NCBI RefSeq assembly: GCF_021347895.1
Contig: NC_067120.1
Coordinates: forward strand, 26,273,361-26,337,360
Length of the DNA: 64,000 nucleotides
DNA from: Acanthochromis polyacanthus
Lineage: Eukaryota; Chordata; Actinopteri; Pomacentridae
Direction of reading: 5' to 3'
Shown: piece by piece, positions 1-14,068 of the stretch
Position numbering within the stretch: the stretch's first letter is position 1
Layout: every line of letters begins with the position of its first letter
Program-made: the position numbers and the translations under genes
Notes under the pieces: generated by a model
What the model saw: only the letters and a program-made list of their open reading frames with translations
Databases searched by the model: none
Told to the model about the DNA's origin: nothing

Positions 1-913
1 GTTAAATTCGACTGCAATTTTTACTCTTCCTAATGCTATTTCAGAATTTTTCTTACCACATTTTTTTTATGTTTATTGCCATAACAGAAAGAGCAGAGTC
101 AGGGAGGAGATGGATCAGAGGCCAGCAGCAGGGACAATGATGTAGGGTCTTTACAGGTAAGAAGAGATTATAACTTCCTGAAAATAAGATATCTATTGCA
201 GGGAGAAACCAGGCAGTACTGATCATTTCATGTTCAATGTTTGGCACCTTTGGCTACTCGTCCAGTAGATGTTCAAGGGACATTGTTGTCAACTTAACTA
301 GAGTTTGGCCACTAAAACTTTAGATTTTATAGTTTAAAGTTTTATACTTTATAGTTTAAAGAACTAGCCTAGTTGGTCCCCTGGTATTGCACTGTGGCTG
401 TTAGGGATTATGTGTTTCTTTAGCCACTAAGGACGGTGCAATTAAATGTAAGAGAATGATAAATCGCTCTGAAAAATTTGTCCCCCTCACTTCTGAGATG
501 GTGGTTACGCCCATGCCTGTCTTTATTCCAATAAAACATAAATCATCATGGTAACATATCAATTTAAACTGGCTTTTTAGAAAACTATATGGGAAAAATA
601 CAGGAAAGAAAAAATAAACCAGCAGTCAGTTGGTGACTCCATGCTTCGTGCGTAAGTTAGGCTACTGTGACACCACGGCACCGTTTCAAACTTGATCGAT
701 TACACTGGTCTGGAGAAGCCACAGATGGAAAAGCAGTAGCACTTGAGATGGCATCATGGCTCCAAAAAGGAAGTTCAGGAGTGGGCTGGATATTTGCTGT
801 TAATCATGTGCATGTGTGTTTTAACCCAATTACAAGCTGTGCATGTGATTTGGTAGTTGCCCTGTGCATGTTTTGGGGCCACAAAAAAAATCTTGCTTAG
901 GGCCACCAAAGTC
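1..913. other. cadps2 intron, no gene seen
   Basis: AT-rich non-coding DNA. The short open frames here have no recognisable domain, splice context or family resemblance. I see no complete repeat boundaries. Confidence 0.6.
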
Positions 914-1490
914 CTAGGGCCGGCCCTGCATCCAGCGCAATCTGTTTCTAACAAGAATGATCTCAATGTCCGTGGACTTTGCGTGATCCAGTACCTCGTC
1001 GTTCGTAATAAAGTGATCCCACCTGATCGTAAGAATTGATCTCAGATGCCGCTGCTGGATGGTCCTTAAAAGCTTGATGTGATGCCGATATAAAGTCCAA
1101 GATTCACTTCCATACAACATTAGCGGAATGATGCAATGAATGTATACTTTAAGTTTTGTCTCAACTGTCAGATCTCTGCAGTCAAACACCCTATCCCTGA
1201 GCCTCCCCATTGCACACGATGCAGCCTGAATCCGTGCTTTTATCTCATCATCTAGCTTGCAGTCCTTTGTGACATAACTACCGAGATATTTGAAGCGGTC
1301 TACTCTCTTCAATTTGTGATCATCAATATAGAAATCCAGCTGTTCACCGACACTCATGGTTTCTGTTTTCTTGATGTTGATCGTGAGACCCATTTTCAGC
1401 GACAGGTTGCTGTATGCGGATAACAGACATTGAAGCGTGGTGCCATCATTGGTAAATATGGCAATATTGTCTGCATACTGGGCTTCTCGT
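914..1490 (-). pseudogene. Non-LTR retrotransposon RT, C-terminal fragment
   Basis: The minus strand encodes the end of a LINE reverse transcriptase. It begins at a catalytic motif C lookalike, AQYADNIAIF, where the second aspartate of YADD is asparagine. It continues through KYLGSYV, the LMLYGSESW segment and an NRLRWM motif typical of the thumb and C-terminal region of LINE RTs. The part from 1393 to 914 is open. Upstream palm motifs are absent, so this is a truncated, catalytically dead fragment. The clade is not assigned. Confidence 0.75.
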
Positions 1491-1984
1491 ATGTATTTGG
1501 TGAAAATACATACACATATTGCCTAACTGAGGCACTAGATGTATGGACATTGGGATTATTGGTATACAGATGGATGTGTGAACTGTTTACAGTATGGGTG
1601 TTATGCCTTTTGCTTTAAGATGAAGAGTTTGATGACTGATGAGTCGGATGAGTTGTGTTTAGATATGTTGTTTGAATTTGATTTTCAGAAACTGTCATCA
1701 GAGCCAGAGTGAAACGTCTCTTTATTGAGGATCTCTGTTACTTTCTTTTTTTTTACCACAGAGTGGGTGTTCATTTCTGATAGAGAGGATCTTTGTTTTA
1801 TACAACAGGGAAGAAAAACTTTGTGAGACAGTAGTTTGTTCTGTACTGTTGAACCTGGAGAAAACCAAAGTCTTTTTACCATTTGCCGATTACTGGCTTC
1901 AAGAAGACTCCATAAAGCCGATAAAAGGAAACCCGGCGTACGGAGTCTTTTTTGAAAGGTTCGCTGGCTGTATAACAGCACACA
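1491..1984. other. Unassigned stretch between two RT fragments
   Basis: No gene or element boundary recognised. A minus-strand open frame of 98 codons (1685-1981) has no domain that I recognise. Confidence 0.4.
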
Positions 1985-2300
1985 GGTACGTGTTGTGAGG
2001 ACAGCACAATGGGTTATATTGTTGATGTAAATGTGAAGAGTGTTGGATCAAGTATTGAACCCTGTGGGACACCTTTGAGAATTTATAAAAGGTCTGAGAA
2101 AACCCTCCACCCTCAGTGACTGTAACCAACTTACACAATTTTCGGAAAGACCAATATTTCATAAACTTTCCAACAAAATGAAGTGATCGACAAAGTCAAA
2201 TGCCTTCGCCAAGTCTACCAAAACAGCTGCACAGTATTCTCTGTTGTCAATAATTCATATGCTTGTGAAACATGACAATCAAATTTGCGAATATACTGTA
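1985..2300 (-). pseudogene. Decayed non-LTR RT palm fragment (Rex1/CR1-like)
   Basis: Translation of the minus strand over several frames gives LVDLAKAFDFVDHFILL, the RT motif A block, then SENCVSWLQS, and after frame changes a degraded GVPQGS-type block and IYINNITH. This order is that of the RT palm of CR1/Rex1-like LINEs. Stops and frameshifts interrupt it throughout. It is separate from the fragment at 914-1490, which covers a later part of an RT of another family. Confidence 0.6.
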
Positions 2301-3809
2301 GCGATCGTAGAGACGGTCTCTGTGACTGAATTGTTGTGCTGCAATGCACCAATGAGTTCGGGGTGTTTGGGGTTTATATGTTGTTATTGTGGTTTATGTT
2401 AGTGTTATAGTGTTACTAGTGTTTGTGTTTTATTGCGTTTTTGTGGTTTAGTCAGTCTAATTGCTTTACTGAAGTGTTACGTTGTAAGGACCGTGAGTGT
2501 GGTGTAGTGTGTTTAATGTCTTCCTGCTACATTTCCTGTATTGTGTGTTGACTGTGTGTCAAAATAAAAGCATCTGTCAGTTGCAGATTGCATAAAAGAC
2601 AAATATCCTTTCTCCAACATCGTTCTTCTACGCAGCTCCCAACAATATAATAAGAACAACGAAAGAAGCACCACATGCATGACATCTATTTCCTCATGGA
2701 AGTAGCACTGAGGACCAATGCAAATTTTGTTGAATGAGAGTAAATTAACTTTCCAACTGAACACTCCACAGGAGATGGCAGCCCTGGTATGACCATTGCT
2801 GAAGATTTGTGTTGTGTTCTATTATGTGAGTAGTTTGAATACATTTCTTCGTTTTACATTTAATTTCAGAAAATGAAAGGATATTAAACATTTCCATTCA
2901 CTCCACATTTTGCCAATAGTATTACACAAACTCTATAAATTCTCGCTCCAGTTTTGGATATTATGATACATGCCTCTCTGTAATTCCAAGCTTTACATTC
3001 CTAACTGAGAAACCATTCCTTTGTCCAGCTTAAGGTTGTTCATGTATTCTCAGTTTTGCCCTTATACACATCTCTAATAGCATCTGCTTCATAAATAAGT
3101 AAAGGATAGGAGAGTAAATCAAAAGGAAATTTTTCACTATCTCTTGCGATCTCTTTCTTTTCTTGGCAGAAGTCATCAGTCAAATGAAGAAAGTCAGAAA
3201 TGCTCACTATCATCAAAGTCATCTAGTCTGCCAGATATCCTTGATCCAGGACAATCCTAGGAGAGGATAAAACATGCTATATGACCACTGCTGAGACTTT
3301 GACTCTTAAATCCACTTCTGAACTATTCTTCTTAACTGTTGTATGCTGAATTTATGTGAGACTGCCCACTTTTCAAACTATTATGGCATTCTGAATTGTG
3401 TAAAAGCTACTGTTAGATGCGACAGTTTGAGCTTTTATTTTGATTTTGTTAAAATGGAGAGCAGAAGTGAAACAGGATTTACTAGGTTCTGTTTCAGTGA
3501 GCAGCGTCCTCGCAGTCCATCATTATTTCCTCTAGGGTTATGGTACACAACCAGTGTCGTCTCATTTCGTCTGGTCAGCTGACCAACCAAAGCACACTGA
3601 GCTTTTTGGGTAGGAGGGCTGAAAGAAGCATTTCAAACATAGAGAGAATAGGTAGGGATGTACAGTATGACCTGAAAGATAAGGTGTTTTTTGAACATTA
3701 AAAGACAATATTCTGGTGGACCTCAAAAATAAAATTATAAACTTGCAAAGTAGCATAAAATGGGTTCTTAATTACTGATTTTATTCAGTGTTCTCAATTT
3801 TTCAGATAT
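2301..3809. other. cadps2 intron, nothing recognised
   Basis: No coding region is supported. About 2330-2560 is rich in T and G on the plus strand. No boundaries of a mobile element could be fixed. Confidence 0.5.
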
Positions 3810-3893
3810 AGTTGCAGTTCTTTTGTATACTAACTCAATAACCTTCGGAATTTCCCTTCGGGGATGAATAAAGTGATTCTATTCTAATCAGTG
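3810..3893 (+). mobile_element. L2-type LINE 3' end
   Basis: A short block with TTCCCTTCGGGGATGAATAA followed by AGTGATTCTATTCTA matches the 3' end and tail type of fish L2 (Maui-like) retrotransposons. Only the 3' end is visible, as is usual for 5'-truncated LINEs. Confidence 0.6.
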
Positions 3894-4605
3894 TTTAATT
3901 TATTAAAATAACACTAGTTTTAATGTCAATAGCCAGTGTTGTAGTGGATGCCAAATTTGTACTGGAACATTGACAGTAAACTTTGGAAACATGTTTAGGT
4001 GCTCTGACTTACAAAAGCTACTAGAAGAGGGGCTAGTCAGGACCTGACATCTAAACATTAGCCTCATGGTGACTTCAACAATTGTGGAGGGCAATCTTAC
4101 AGGCTTTACAGATTAACTGTAAACTCGCCGTGTAAGTCTCTCAGTCTGTAAAGGTGGGGACACTTGAATGCAGGCACAGAGGACAAAAACAGGATTGGGC
4201 AATGATATGGTAGTTGTATTGTACTGACACCTTTTCAATACAGTAAGGAAACTGTTCAACAGAATGCGTGACACTTTCACTTAAATGCATCAAACTACCA
4301 TGAAACAATCAATGTAAACACTACGTTCAGTTCATAAAGAAACCCCATGTGTACTTTCTTCCTCACAAAAACAGCCTGTCAAATCTTGATAATGAAGTCC
4401 CCTCTATCTCTGTTGTTCTCTCATGCCATGCTAGTACACTGCCGCCCCAGCCTCTCAATCGCCTCATCAGTAGCTATCCATTCTATCAACTCAAATAAAA
4501 CATTTTATATTGATAGACTTTTTAAGTTTTATTACCTAGCGACACTTGAAAATTTCCATGAATCCTCCTCAGGTGTATGCTGTGTGTTACACTGCAGGTG
4601 TGTAC
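3894..4605. other. cadps2 intron downstream of the PH exon
   Basis: No exon is visible. The next expected cadps2 exon (second half of the PH domain) was looked for on the minus strand below 4606 and not found in the window. Confidence 0.5.
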
Positions 4606-4714
4606 CTGGCTGAGGGTCGCAGTAGTCCACTGTGTAGCCCTCCAGCTGCATCAGCTCCTGAGGCTCAGCTTTCTTCTCTCTGTAGCTGCACATGGCAAAC
4701 GTGTACTGGCTTAC
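4606..4714 (-). CDS. cadps2: cadps2 exon: PH domain, middle part
   Basis: This 109-bp internal exon encodes [18 protein letters not shown] and then a GYTVDY block ending DPQP. It matches the PH domain of CAPS/CADPS proteins, which bind acidic phospholipids and prime dense-core vesicles for calcium-triggered exocytosis. On the minus strand an acceptor (ctgcag) precedes GTAAGCCAG and a donor (gtacac) follows CAGCCAG. It begins at phase 0, joining the exon at 8473-8539, and ends one base into a Gly codon. The [10 protein letters not shown] spelling is nearer CADPS2 than CADPS as I remember them. Partner exons lie to the right; the following exon is outside the window. Confidence 0.93.
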
Positions 4715-5283
4715 CTGCAGGACCAAGATGCACACTGAAGACTGGAAATTAAGCACACTTCAGGAGCACACACATACTCAAACACAGTTGCATATTTGGT
4801 TTCCTTACATTTCCATAGCTTTTTTTTTATATACAACTGAGATTATAAATTAATGCAGTCTGTTCATTCAGACAGTGACTTATTCTGGCATATGCTAAAT
4901 AAAAATACACAGCCTGTTTGTTTATACCACATTTCTATGTTTTGTCCTGCTGAGGCTTTGGTACTTAAGGCCAAGAGCAGATGGAAGAAAACTTCTACTA
5001 CAACAAGTAATTCACAGTAGTTTCACCAGCAATTATTTTTTTGTTCCCTTTCAGTTTAACTGAAAGTAACTCATACAGACTCTGACAACTGAAAGAAACA
5101 GAATTACTTTTTTTAAACACACAAAAATCCTATCCTTAATTTTACCCGCAGCACAATTATACAACTGCAGCTTTGGCTTAGGTCATAACACCAGCAATGT
5201 CTGCTATACAGTTACACAAAACTGACCACCTGAAGCTCCCAAGAAAAGTTTCTTTCTCTCTCTAAACACTGTTTGTACATATA
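4715..5283. other. cadps2 intron, nothing recognised
   Basis: AT-rich intron sequence next to the PH exon. No gene or repeat boundary seen. Confidence 0.5.
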
Positions 5284-5629
5284 CACTATCAATCAAAAGT
5301 TTGGTGTCACCCAGACAATTTCATGTTTTCCACAAAAACTCACGTTTATTCATGTGTGAACATAATTGCACAAGGCTTTATACCATTAGCTAACACAATG
5401 CACCGTTACAACACAGGAGTGATGGTTGCTGGAAATGGTCCTCTGTACCCCTATGTAGATATTCCATTAAAAATCAGCTGTTTCCTGGAAGAATAGTCAT
5501 TTACCACATTAACAATGTCTAGATTGTATTTCTGATTTCTTTAATGCTATCTTCATTAAAATAACAAAAATGCTTTTCTTTCAAAAATAAGAACATTTCT
5601 AAGTGACCCTAAACTTTTGAATGGTAGTG
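5284..5629. mobile_element. Tc1/mariner-type MITE
   Basis: A 346-bp non-coding element flanked by TA duplications. The ends are imperfect inverted repeats: CACTATCAATCAAAAGTTT on the left, and AAACTTTTGAATGGTAGTG on the right. There is no open frame of note, so it would depend on a transposase supplied by another copy. Confidence 0.8.
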
Positions 5630-5921
5630 TACATATACATTTTGAGGCTCGTTCAGTGATGGTTACATCTTGATCACATTAATAAATCTGTTAAAAGATG
5701 ATATATTGAGACCAAAACCAGTAAAAACCCACAGTACAACACTTCCCACTATTTTGAAGATGTTTACTATTGTGCTAATGTGAAGGACATTCGATTCACA
5801 GCTGACTAAAGCTCATGTTTATCACATTTTACATAATAAGGAATTATTTCTTCAGCTAATCAAAGATAACAGGTAATAGAGTGCTGCACAGCCAAAAGTC
5901 TGTGGACCCTGCTGTTACATA

Positions 5922-7541
<1,620 letters not shown>

Positions 7542-7544
7542 TAT

Positions 7545-7736
7545 ATCTGTAACAGTTGAACATGGGCAACTGAGGGCATTATTGTGTTGCTGTAGCAACC
7601 TCCAAACTGGTCTCAAAACTGCTATTTCAGTTCATCCCAAAAGTGTTAGATGGAGCTTAGTTCTTCCACCCAAACTGGGAAAGCCATGTCATTATGGAAG
7701 CAAGGACAATAAAAAAGAAATATTTTTAAATTGCAC

Positions 7737-7775
<39 letters not shown>

Positions 7776-8472
7776 CAGAGCTTCAGTCTGTTCATACCTT
7801 TAAAGAACTTTTCGAACAAAATTCTAACAAAGAGCAATAAACAAAGTTTCAGTTCACAAAAGACCATTTAATTTAAATGTCTGCTCTTGCCCTACAAAGA
7901 TCCAGGGTGATCCTTAAGTGCTTCGAGACAGCTCAAGTAAAAAGGTGTAAAAGAATATTGCACAAGTTAAAACTCTTTTAACTGTGCCTCAGTAGGACTC
8001 TAGTACTCAGAGGAGGACTTTAAGAAATATGTTTCAAGTTCAGGGAGGTGATGTTCTTTAATAAACTATTAATAATGCTGTATTTTGTATTTTTCTGATT
8101 CCTTTCTCTGGACTGCCTTACCACTTAACAGCTTCACATAGTAAAAACAGAAAGAAAAACTGAAAAAAGGGAAATGGGAGTTTATGAAAAAGTGTGAGGA
8201 CATGTTTTGTGTGAAGGCCCGAGGGCTGATGCAAAGCATTTTAGACACAAAAGAGTTTCTTTTTTTCACTCCTGCTGGATTTGATGAAAACTATGTTTGA
8301 ATCCAATCCTGAATTAAATGTGGATCAACGATTTAGTCACAGCAGTCACTTGCTGTTGATGGTTTCAGCTTTGACCTTTATTCTCCAGCCGGCAGCAGTT
8401 CTCCGACACAACATTCCACATCAATCACAGATCAATAGAAGTCATCTGATCCAAGTCTCACTAGTTTCATAC
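7545..8472. other. cadps2 intron with a TA microsatellite
   Basis: Apart from the dinucleotide repeat at 7741-7773 I see no gene or element here. Confidence 0.5.
7741..7773. repeat. (TA)n microsatellite
   Basis: About 16 uninterrupted TA units. Likely to vary in length between individuals. Confidence 0.95.
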
Positions 8473-8539
8473 CTGAACAAGAACAAAATATCGTTTTTTC
8501 CAGCGTTTCCAGACTCTCTGTCCCATGGCATACAGGTAC
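8473..8539 (-). CDS. cadps2: cadps2 exon: start of the PH domain
   Basis: A 67-bp exon encoding YLYAMGQRVWKRWKKRYF and then VLVQ, the beta1-beta2 strands of the CAPS PH domain, including the basic loop implicated in PIP2 binding in this family. The acceptor (gcttcag) and donor (gtatga) are both canonical on the minus strand. The first base completes the Gly codon begun by the exon at 22246-22385; the exon ends at phase 0, matching the exon at 4606-4714. YLYAMGQ is nearer CADPS2 (YLYALGQ) than CADPS. Confidence 0.93.
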
Positions 8540-9568
8540 CTGAAGCACAAAATCAAATACAGCATTGAATAAAAGGAAATAATAGAAATTCCTGTAAAGT
8601 GTAAAATTACATGACATGGCATAAACTATATTAAATGTGTTTCACATTTGATATTATATGTGAAATTGATGGCGTGTCTAATCGTTATGGTTTTGCACAT
8701 GAGATACACATATTTGCTGTTAATGATATTGTGTGAAGTTCTATTCATTTTTACTTCAGGTGCTTTCAATCAAATTATTTGATCTTCACCAGCAGATAGA
8801 ATTTCTTCTCAGAGAAATGTTTCCAAGGATTAAAATGTATTTATTTATTTAATTTTAAAATGTAACCTTTTGCTATGTGCTTTCAAATGATGCATTTGTC
8901 AATTATAATTCAGATTCAAACAAGAAGTCATTAGCTTGCTTATAGAAAACAAACAAAAAAAAAACATCTAAAATTCAAAGAAAATGGTCAAACTCCGGCA
9001 GCTAATGAGGATCATGTAACATGACTGAAATCTCCAGAACAACTGTTACATTGACCTTGTGGTGAGATTGTTTTGTCAAATGTAAAACGTGCTCACTTGT
9101 GATACATTCACTTTAAGAGTTTGGTAGGTGTGCAGCCGCAGAACTGTTTCATGCAGTTCTTCCTCAAATAGCACATTCGTTTTATTTCCTCCAATTCAGT
9201 AAACTAAAATTTTTCATTTTATTTTCAAATTAATTTGCAAATAGCTCAAGCATGCAAACATGCACATAAACATTTCTCTATTAGAGATTTGACTATCACA
9301 AACTTTACCAGCAAATGGTTTGATCAGTGATGAATCATTGCAGTTATTGCATTGGATTTATTGCTTTTCTCTGTTCTACATGACTGAGTTAGAGATCTTT
9401 GGGTTTTGAACTGTTGCTCGGGGATAACGTCATTTGAGGACAACACCTTAGAACACTGGGATGGACGTTTTTTATTTTCTTCTTACAAAAATAATTATTC
9501 ACTGAAAACATTTAAAGAAAAAACAAGTTCCTTTTAATTGATAAAGAGAGTAACTGTCGTTGCAACTA
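8540..9568. other. cadps2 intron, nothing recognised
   Basis: AT-rich intron with poly-A and poly-T runs. No exon or mobile element identified. Confidence 0.5.
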
Positions 9569-9640
9569 GAATAGAATAGCTTTATTGTCATCATACATGG
9601 GGGCAAGACGGAAATATCAATAGCTGCTTGTTGTCAATCA
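9569..9640 (-). mobile_element. L2-type LINE 3' tail
   Basis: On the plus strand the sequence begins TAGAATAGAATAGCTTTATT followed by GTCATCATACA, the reverse complement of the usual tail of fish L2/CR1-type LINEs. Only the 3' end is recognisable. Confidence 0.5.
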
Positions 9641-12600
9641 TGCATTGACATCAACAAGCTAAATGCAAACAACAATAAATAGTAAAATCAAATGTACATA
9701 ACAAAACAAGTGACTAACTATAGATGTGCAACCACAATTATTTTGTGGGTATATATTACAAGAAAAAAATTAAAGAGTAAATTAATTATTATTCACAAAT
9801 GTGGAATTCCAGTCGATAATTTCTGTACTTGGAACATACCACATCTCAAACTATGATTTTATGTGCATTTTCTTGCTTACGTTGCCGTCATCCAACAGCA
9901 CCTCAGAGTACTGATATAATGTTAATATCAGTAATATTACGCAAAGAACTGCTACTAGAAATGCTGATGCCATCAGATTCTGTTGGCATCAGAATCCAAT
10001 TTCAACCTCTTTGATGCTTCATATCACAATACAGCTCACCAGATTTTGCCTTTACTCCATTACTTACTAATGCATTAATTTCTTCTGATATGTAACTAAA
10101 GAAGTAAGTAACGCATCCTGAGCTGAAAGAGGCCGCGACACAGACAGAAGCTCATTGAGGAAGTCTTGAGGAAAATGGAAGAATGACCAGCGTGGCCTCT
10201 CAATCAATGGCTGCTCCCGGGCCTCGTGAAGCGTGGGATACAGGCAAGTGCAAGTGAGGAAAATCAATCGATGGCGAGACCTCTTTCTTCAGCCTTGCTG
10301 CCCACCCTTAAAGAAAAGGCCTCCAGTCAAGGCTGCGGTGTGTCTGGACAGAGAATCTGGGCCATTCCGTATGACTCTGGGTTAACATGTGGCACCGCTC
10401 ACCAGCCACTTGTGAAAATTATTTGGTTGCCTGTCCTGCTCCTCCTGCAGATCCAAACATTCATTCAGCAGCACAACGACACAACGATGAACCGCTGACG
10501 CCAAAGTGTTCACTGCAGGCATTTAACAGTCCTCACTGCACAAAAACATCCATCTTTAACTGGTCATTTAGCTGGACATTCACAGTCCAAGGAATTTTTA
10601 AGGGTGTCTGGACTATTGAAGCAAGGGAATCTACAGCTTGATTCATTTTTATTTTCCAAGAATTAAGATTTAAGGATATTTATTGTCACTGGATTTCTAC
10701 AACAAAACTTTGATGGCACTTTTGAAAGAAACCCAGTATAAAAGACAGCAACAATCAGCTTTATTAAAACAAGTATAAGAATGCTTTAAAAATAAAAACA
10801 GGCATTAAAAAAGTGCAGCAGTGACATGAGGTGCAATATCTGCTTTAAATTTTCTGTTTCTACATTTACACACTTATGTGTAAAATTAATGTTTAAAAAA
10901 TGTTTAAAAAAATTAAAAAGGAAAAAAGAATAAGACTCCACCAGAATTAAGACACCATTTATTGCTCTGTGTTAAAAGATGCAAAATAATCTGACTGATT
11001 GAAGATTATGTCTGTAAGAAAAATATTGTGGATGAAATAACAGTAAATGATCTGGAGAGATAGGGGCACAAACATTCACTGTTTTCAGTTTTTCCCAATT
11101 TAGAAAAACAAAAAATTTAAATATCATTAATTGTGTGACACTGACTTTCATCATATTTTATGTTCCAGTGCATCAAATAGTGGTTCTGTCTTCTGAAACA
11201 TTAAACAATTTTATTTCAAAAAGCATTTATTTCTCTGCAATGCAAAAAAAAAATCTCTATTTAGTAACTAATTAATAATAAATCTCAAGGGAGAAAATAG
11301 ATTTTTGCAGAGGCATGTGCAAAACTATATATGCATTTGAGAGAATATTTTTTGCAGGTTTGTAGCTCCGTAATCCCACGACAGTGGCTGATTTTGCTGC
11401 TTTGTTAAAAAAGGAAAAAGAAAAAAATATGTTTTTGGACACTATTATACTGTAGGATGTATTGCAATGCACAATATATACATATTTATAATAAGGACAG
11501 ATAAGAAATTGTGTGAAATGAGCTAACTGTCTTGTTCTAAACAAACAGGATTTTAGAAAGTAAATCAGTTCCACTGTAAAAAAAAAAAAAAGGAGTTATT
11601 TGCTTTTGCATATATGTGCCTTTTTCATTTTCTGCACTAAGTAATTCAGGGTTTTGGTTGACAAATCCCTGACTTCATTGCGTTCTGTCCAACAACTTCT
11701 GAAAACAAGCCCAGTTGTTAACAGAATTTGTAAAAGCAAAAAAAAAAAAAAACACAAAAGACTATGAAAAAATGAATTTTGCAGCACTGGATTTCATAAA
11801 AGAACATAAAATTCTATCAGTGCCATATGTCTACAGGCTGCTGTCTTTTAATCGCTGTTCACTTTCAATATGCAGAGGAAATAAGAACATCTGCATTCCT
11901 CTGAGCTGTAAATTCTGATGTGAAACACAACAAAAAAAAATAAATCTCCAGAAAAATAATGATCATAACAGAAAAATAATGTTTTGTGCAATCATCTCTG
12001 TTTGAAAAAAACATGAAAAAGAAATCATTCAGTGGTCCCTCGCATGACTGAAAAGAAAAGATTCTCACTACTGCTCGCAAAAGCATTTCTTACTCTTATC
12101 AAGGCATCCAACATTTTAACAAAATGTGAAAATCGTAAAACCAAAATAGCTCATGTTTGTGCTTTTTTTCCGCACCCATTTTACTCTGAAATTCAAATGT
12201 GCTTTTGCATCCTGCTCAGTTTCAGGTTTTTCTTTCAGAATCTGAACTGAGGCCAGAAAACATGCCAAATGCAAAAATTATTGTCACCAAACCAGTTTCT
12301 GTTGTGATATTTTATTTACTTCAAGTGACACAAATCCCAGTATCAATTAGATTCTTTTTTATTTAATTTCTTTGATATGTGTGGAGTCATTTTGGTCATT
12401 TTAAATTATGTAGAATTTTTTAAATCAGAAATGCAGGATGAAAATCATTTGACCTTTTGTACAGTGCAGATCAAAGACTCACAGCGAAGCCAGCATCAAA
12501 TAACCCGAACAGAGAAAACTTTAATGAATCAGTAAAGGACAGAAAGCCAGATTCTCACATGAAGAAGAGTGAAGATGAGCTGAACTCACAGAGAGACTAA

Positions 12601-12887
12601 CACTGACCCCTACTGGAACATTTTGAAAACGCCACATGTTCTGTATCCTTTGTTCGTTCAGTCAGTCTGTTATCAGAGCTTCCTGACTTCCACAGTATTC
12701 TGTTCATTATAGGAACCAAGTCTGGCAGGAGGCTGATTGCAGGAGGAAAGGAGTCACAAAGAAAAATTGAGGAAGTCAAGTCCAACACAGAAGCTTTAGA
12801 CTCCAAGTTTTCATCGGCCGTCCTCTCCATGCATATTCACCCTACTAATTACACCACAAAAAATCATCACGTTCTGGAATTGAACTT
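9641..12887. other. cadps2 intron, long stretch without recognised genes
   Basis: AT-rich, with several A runs (for example near 11580 and 11740). A minus-strand frame at 10067-10267 (SRPLSAQDALLTSLVT) reads like a protein but has no start, splice or domain support. Another at 12597-12830 is likewise unsupported. No element ends could be fixed. Confidence 0.5.
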
Positions 12888-13481
12888 GGGTCATTCCAGA
12901 ACTGGAGGACATTTTACAGTTACACCCATCAAATTTCAAATAATCCATGTACAAAATACTAAAACATGCAGTCGTTTTGGAAATTCAATTGTCCCGAGAC
13001 CAAATCTAAAAAAAATTAAATAAATGAAAAAATAAGAGAAAACAATGTTTAAAAGTGATTTTAAAAATACCATATAAGTCTGGAGTTCCCCCTAAAATAC
13101 CATTTTCTCTTGTTTCACCCTCTTGATAATCAATTTGAATCTCAAATAAAACAGTTGAAATGAAATTTAAAGGTCCTTTTGTTGGTACTATTATTTCATT
13201 GATATTTCTTGTAATTGTGGGATTTTTTTAATCAACATGATATTTCAAATAATAATTATTAGACATGGAACAATTGTCCCACAACCATGCAAGCATAACC
13301 TTTTTAGCTGGTAGAAGAGGAAGAAAACAATAAATCCCATGATACGCTGGAATTGACATCATCAGTTTTCCAAAAGAATGGGTAGAGCCAAACTATGTTC
13401 TCTCTTCTATTTTTTATATTTTCATAACATTGTCAGCTTTGACTGAATGTTTCACTGTACCTCATGCACCCCTGTTATGTA

Positions 13482-14068
13482 CAGTGGGTACGGAAATTAT
13501 TCAGACCCCTTGAAATTTTTCACTCTCTGTGTCATTGCAGCCATTTGCCAAAATCAAAAAAGTTCATTTTATTTCTCATTAATGTACACTCAGCACCCCA
13601 TCTTGACAGAAAAAAACAGAAATGTAGAAATTTTCAGTTTTTCTTTTTAATAAATTTGCAAAAAATTTCTACATTTCTTTTTTTTTCTGTCAAGATGGGG
13701 TGCTGAGTGCTTAATGAGAAATAAAATGAATTTTTTTGGAATGTCAAATGGTTGTATTTATATAGCGCTTTTATCCAAAGCGCTTTACATGATACGTCAC
13801 ATTCACCCATTCACACACACATTCACAGCTTCACATTGGCAGCTTCCGCCATCAGTGTGCCACACAAGGTGCTAACCACGACCCACCAGGAGCAATTAGG
13901 GGTTCGGTGTCTTGCTCAGGGACACCTCGACATGAGCTCGACGGGCCGAGGATCGAACCGGCAACCTTCCAGTTACAAGACAGCTACCCATTGAGCCATG
14001 CCGCCCCACACCCCATGACACAGAGAGTGAAAAATTTCAAGGGGTCTGAATACTTTCCGTAACCACTG
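13482..14068. mobile_element. Hairpin-forming Tc1-type MITE
   Basis: Flanked by TA. Left end CAGTGGGTACGGAAATTATT, right end TACTTTCCGTAACCACTG. The repeats continue inward through the CCCCTTGAAATTTTTCACTC block. A second inverted pair (TCAGCACCCCATCTTGACAG at about 13590 and its complement at about 13690) makes the left half a strong hairpin. A SINE is inserted in the right arm. Confidence 0.82.
13748..14007 (-). mobile_element. tRNA-derived SINE
   Basis: In the minus orientation it starts GGGGCGGCATGGCTCAATGG, a tRNA-like 5' part with an A box. It continues with a B box (GGTTCGATCC), the body with GTGTCCCTGAGCAAGACACC, and a 3' end with AAAGCGCTTTGGATAAAAGC. It is the same family as 30685-30936. 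It sits in one arm of the MITE at 13482-14068. Confidence 0.85.

Noticed and set aside
1685..1981. Minus-strand frame of 98 codons as a piggyBac or host gene fragment
   Set aside because: No diagnostic motif could be found and the neighbouring sequence is decayed LINE.
10067..10267. Minus-strand frame containing SRPLSAQDALLTSLVT, possible exon
   Set aside because: It looks protein-like, but I could not fix splice sites, extend the frame or recognise a family.
12597..12830. Minus-strand frame of 77 codons
   Set aside because: No known family and no splice or promoter context.
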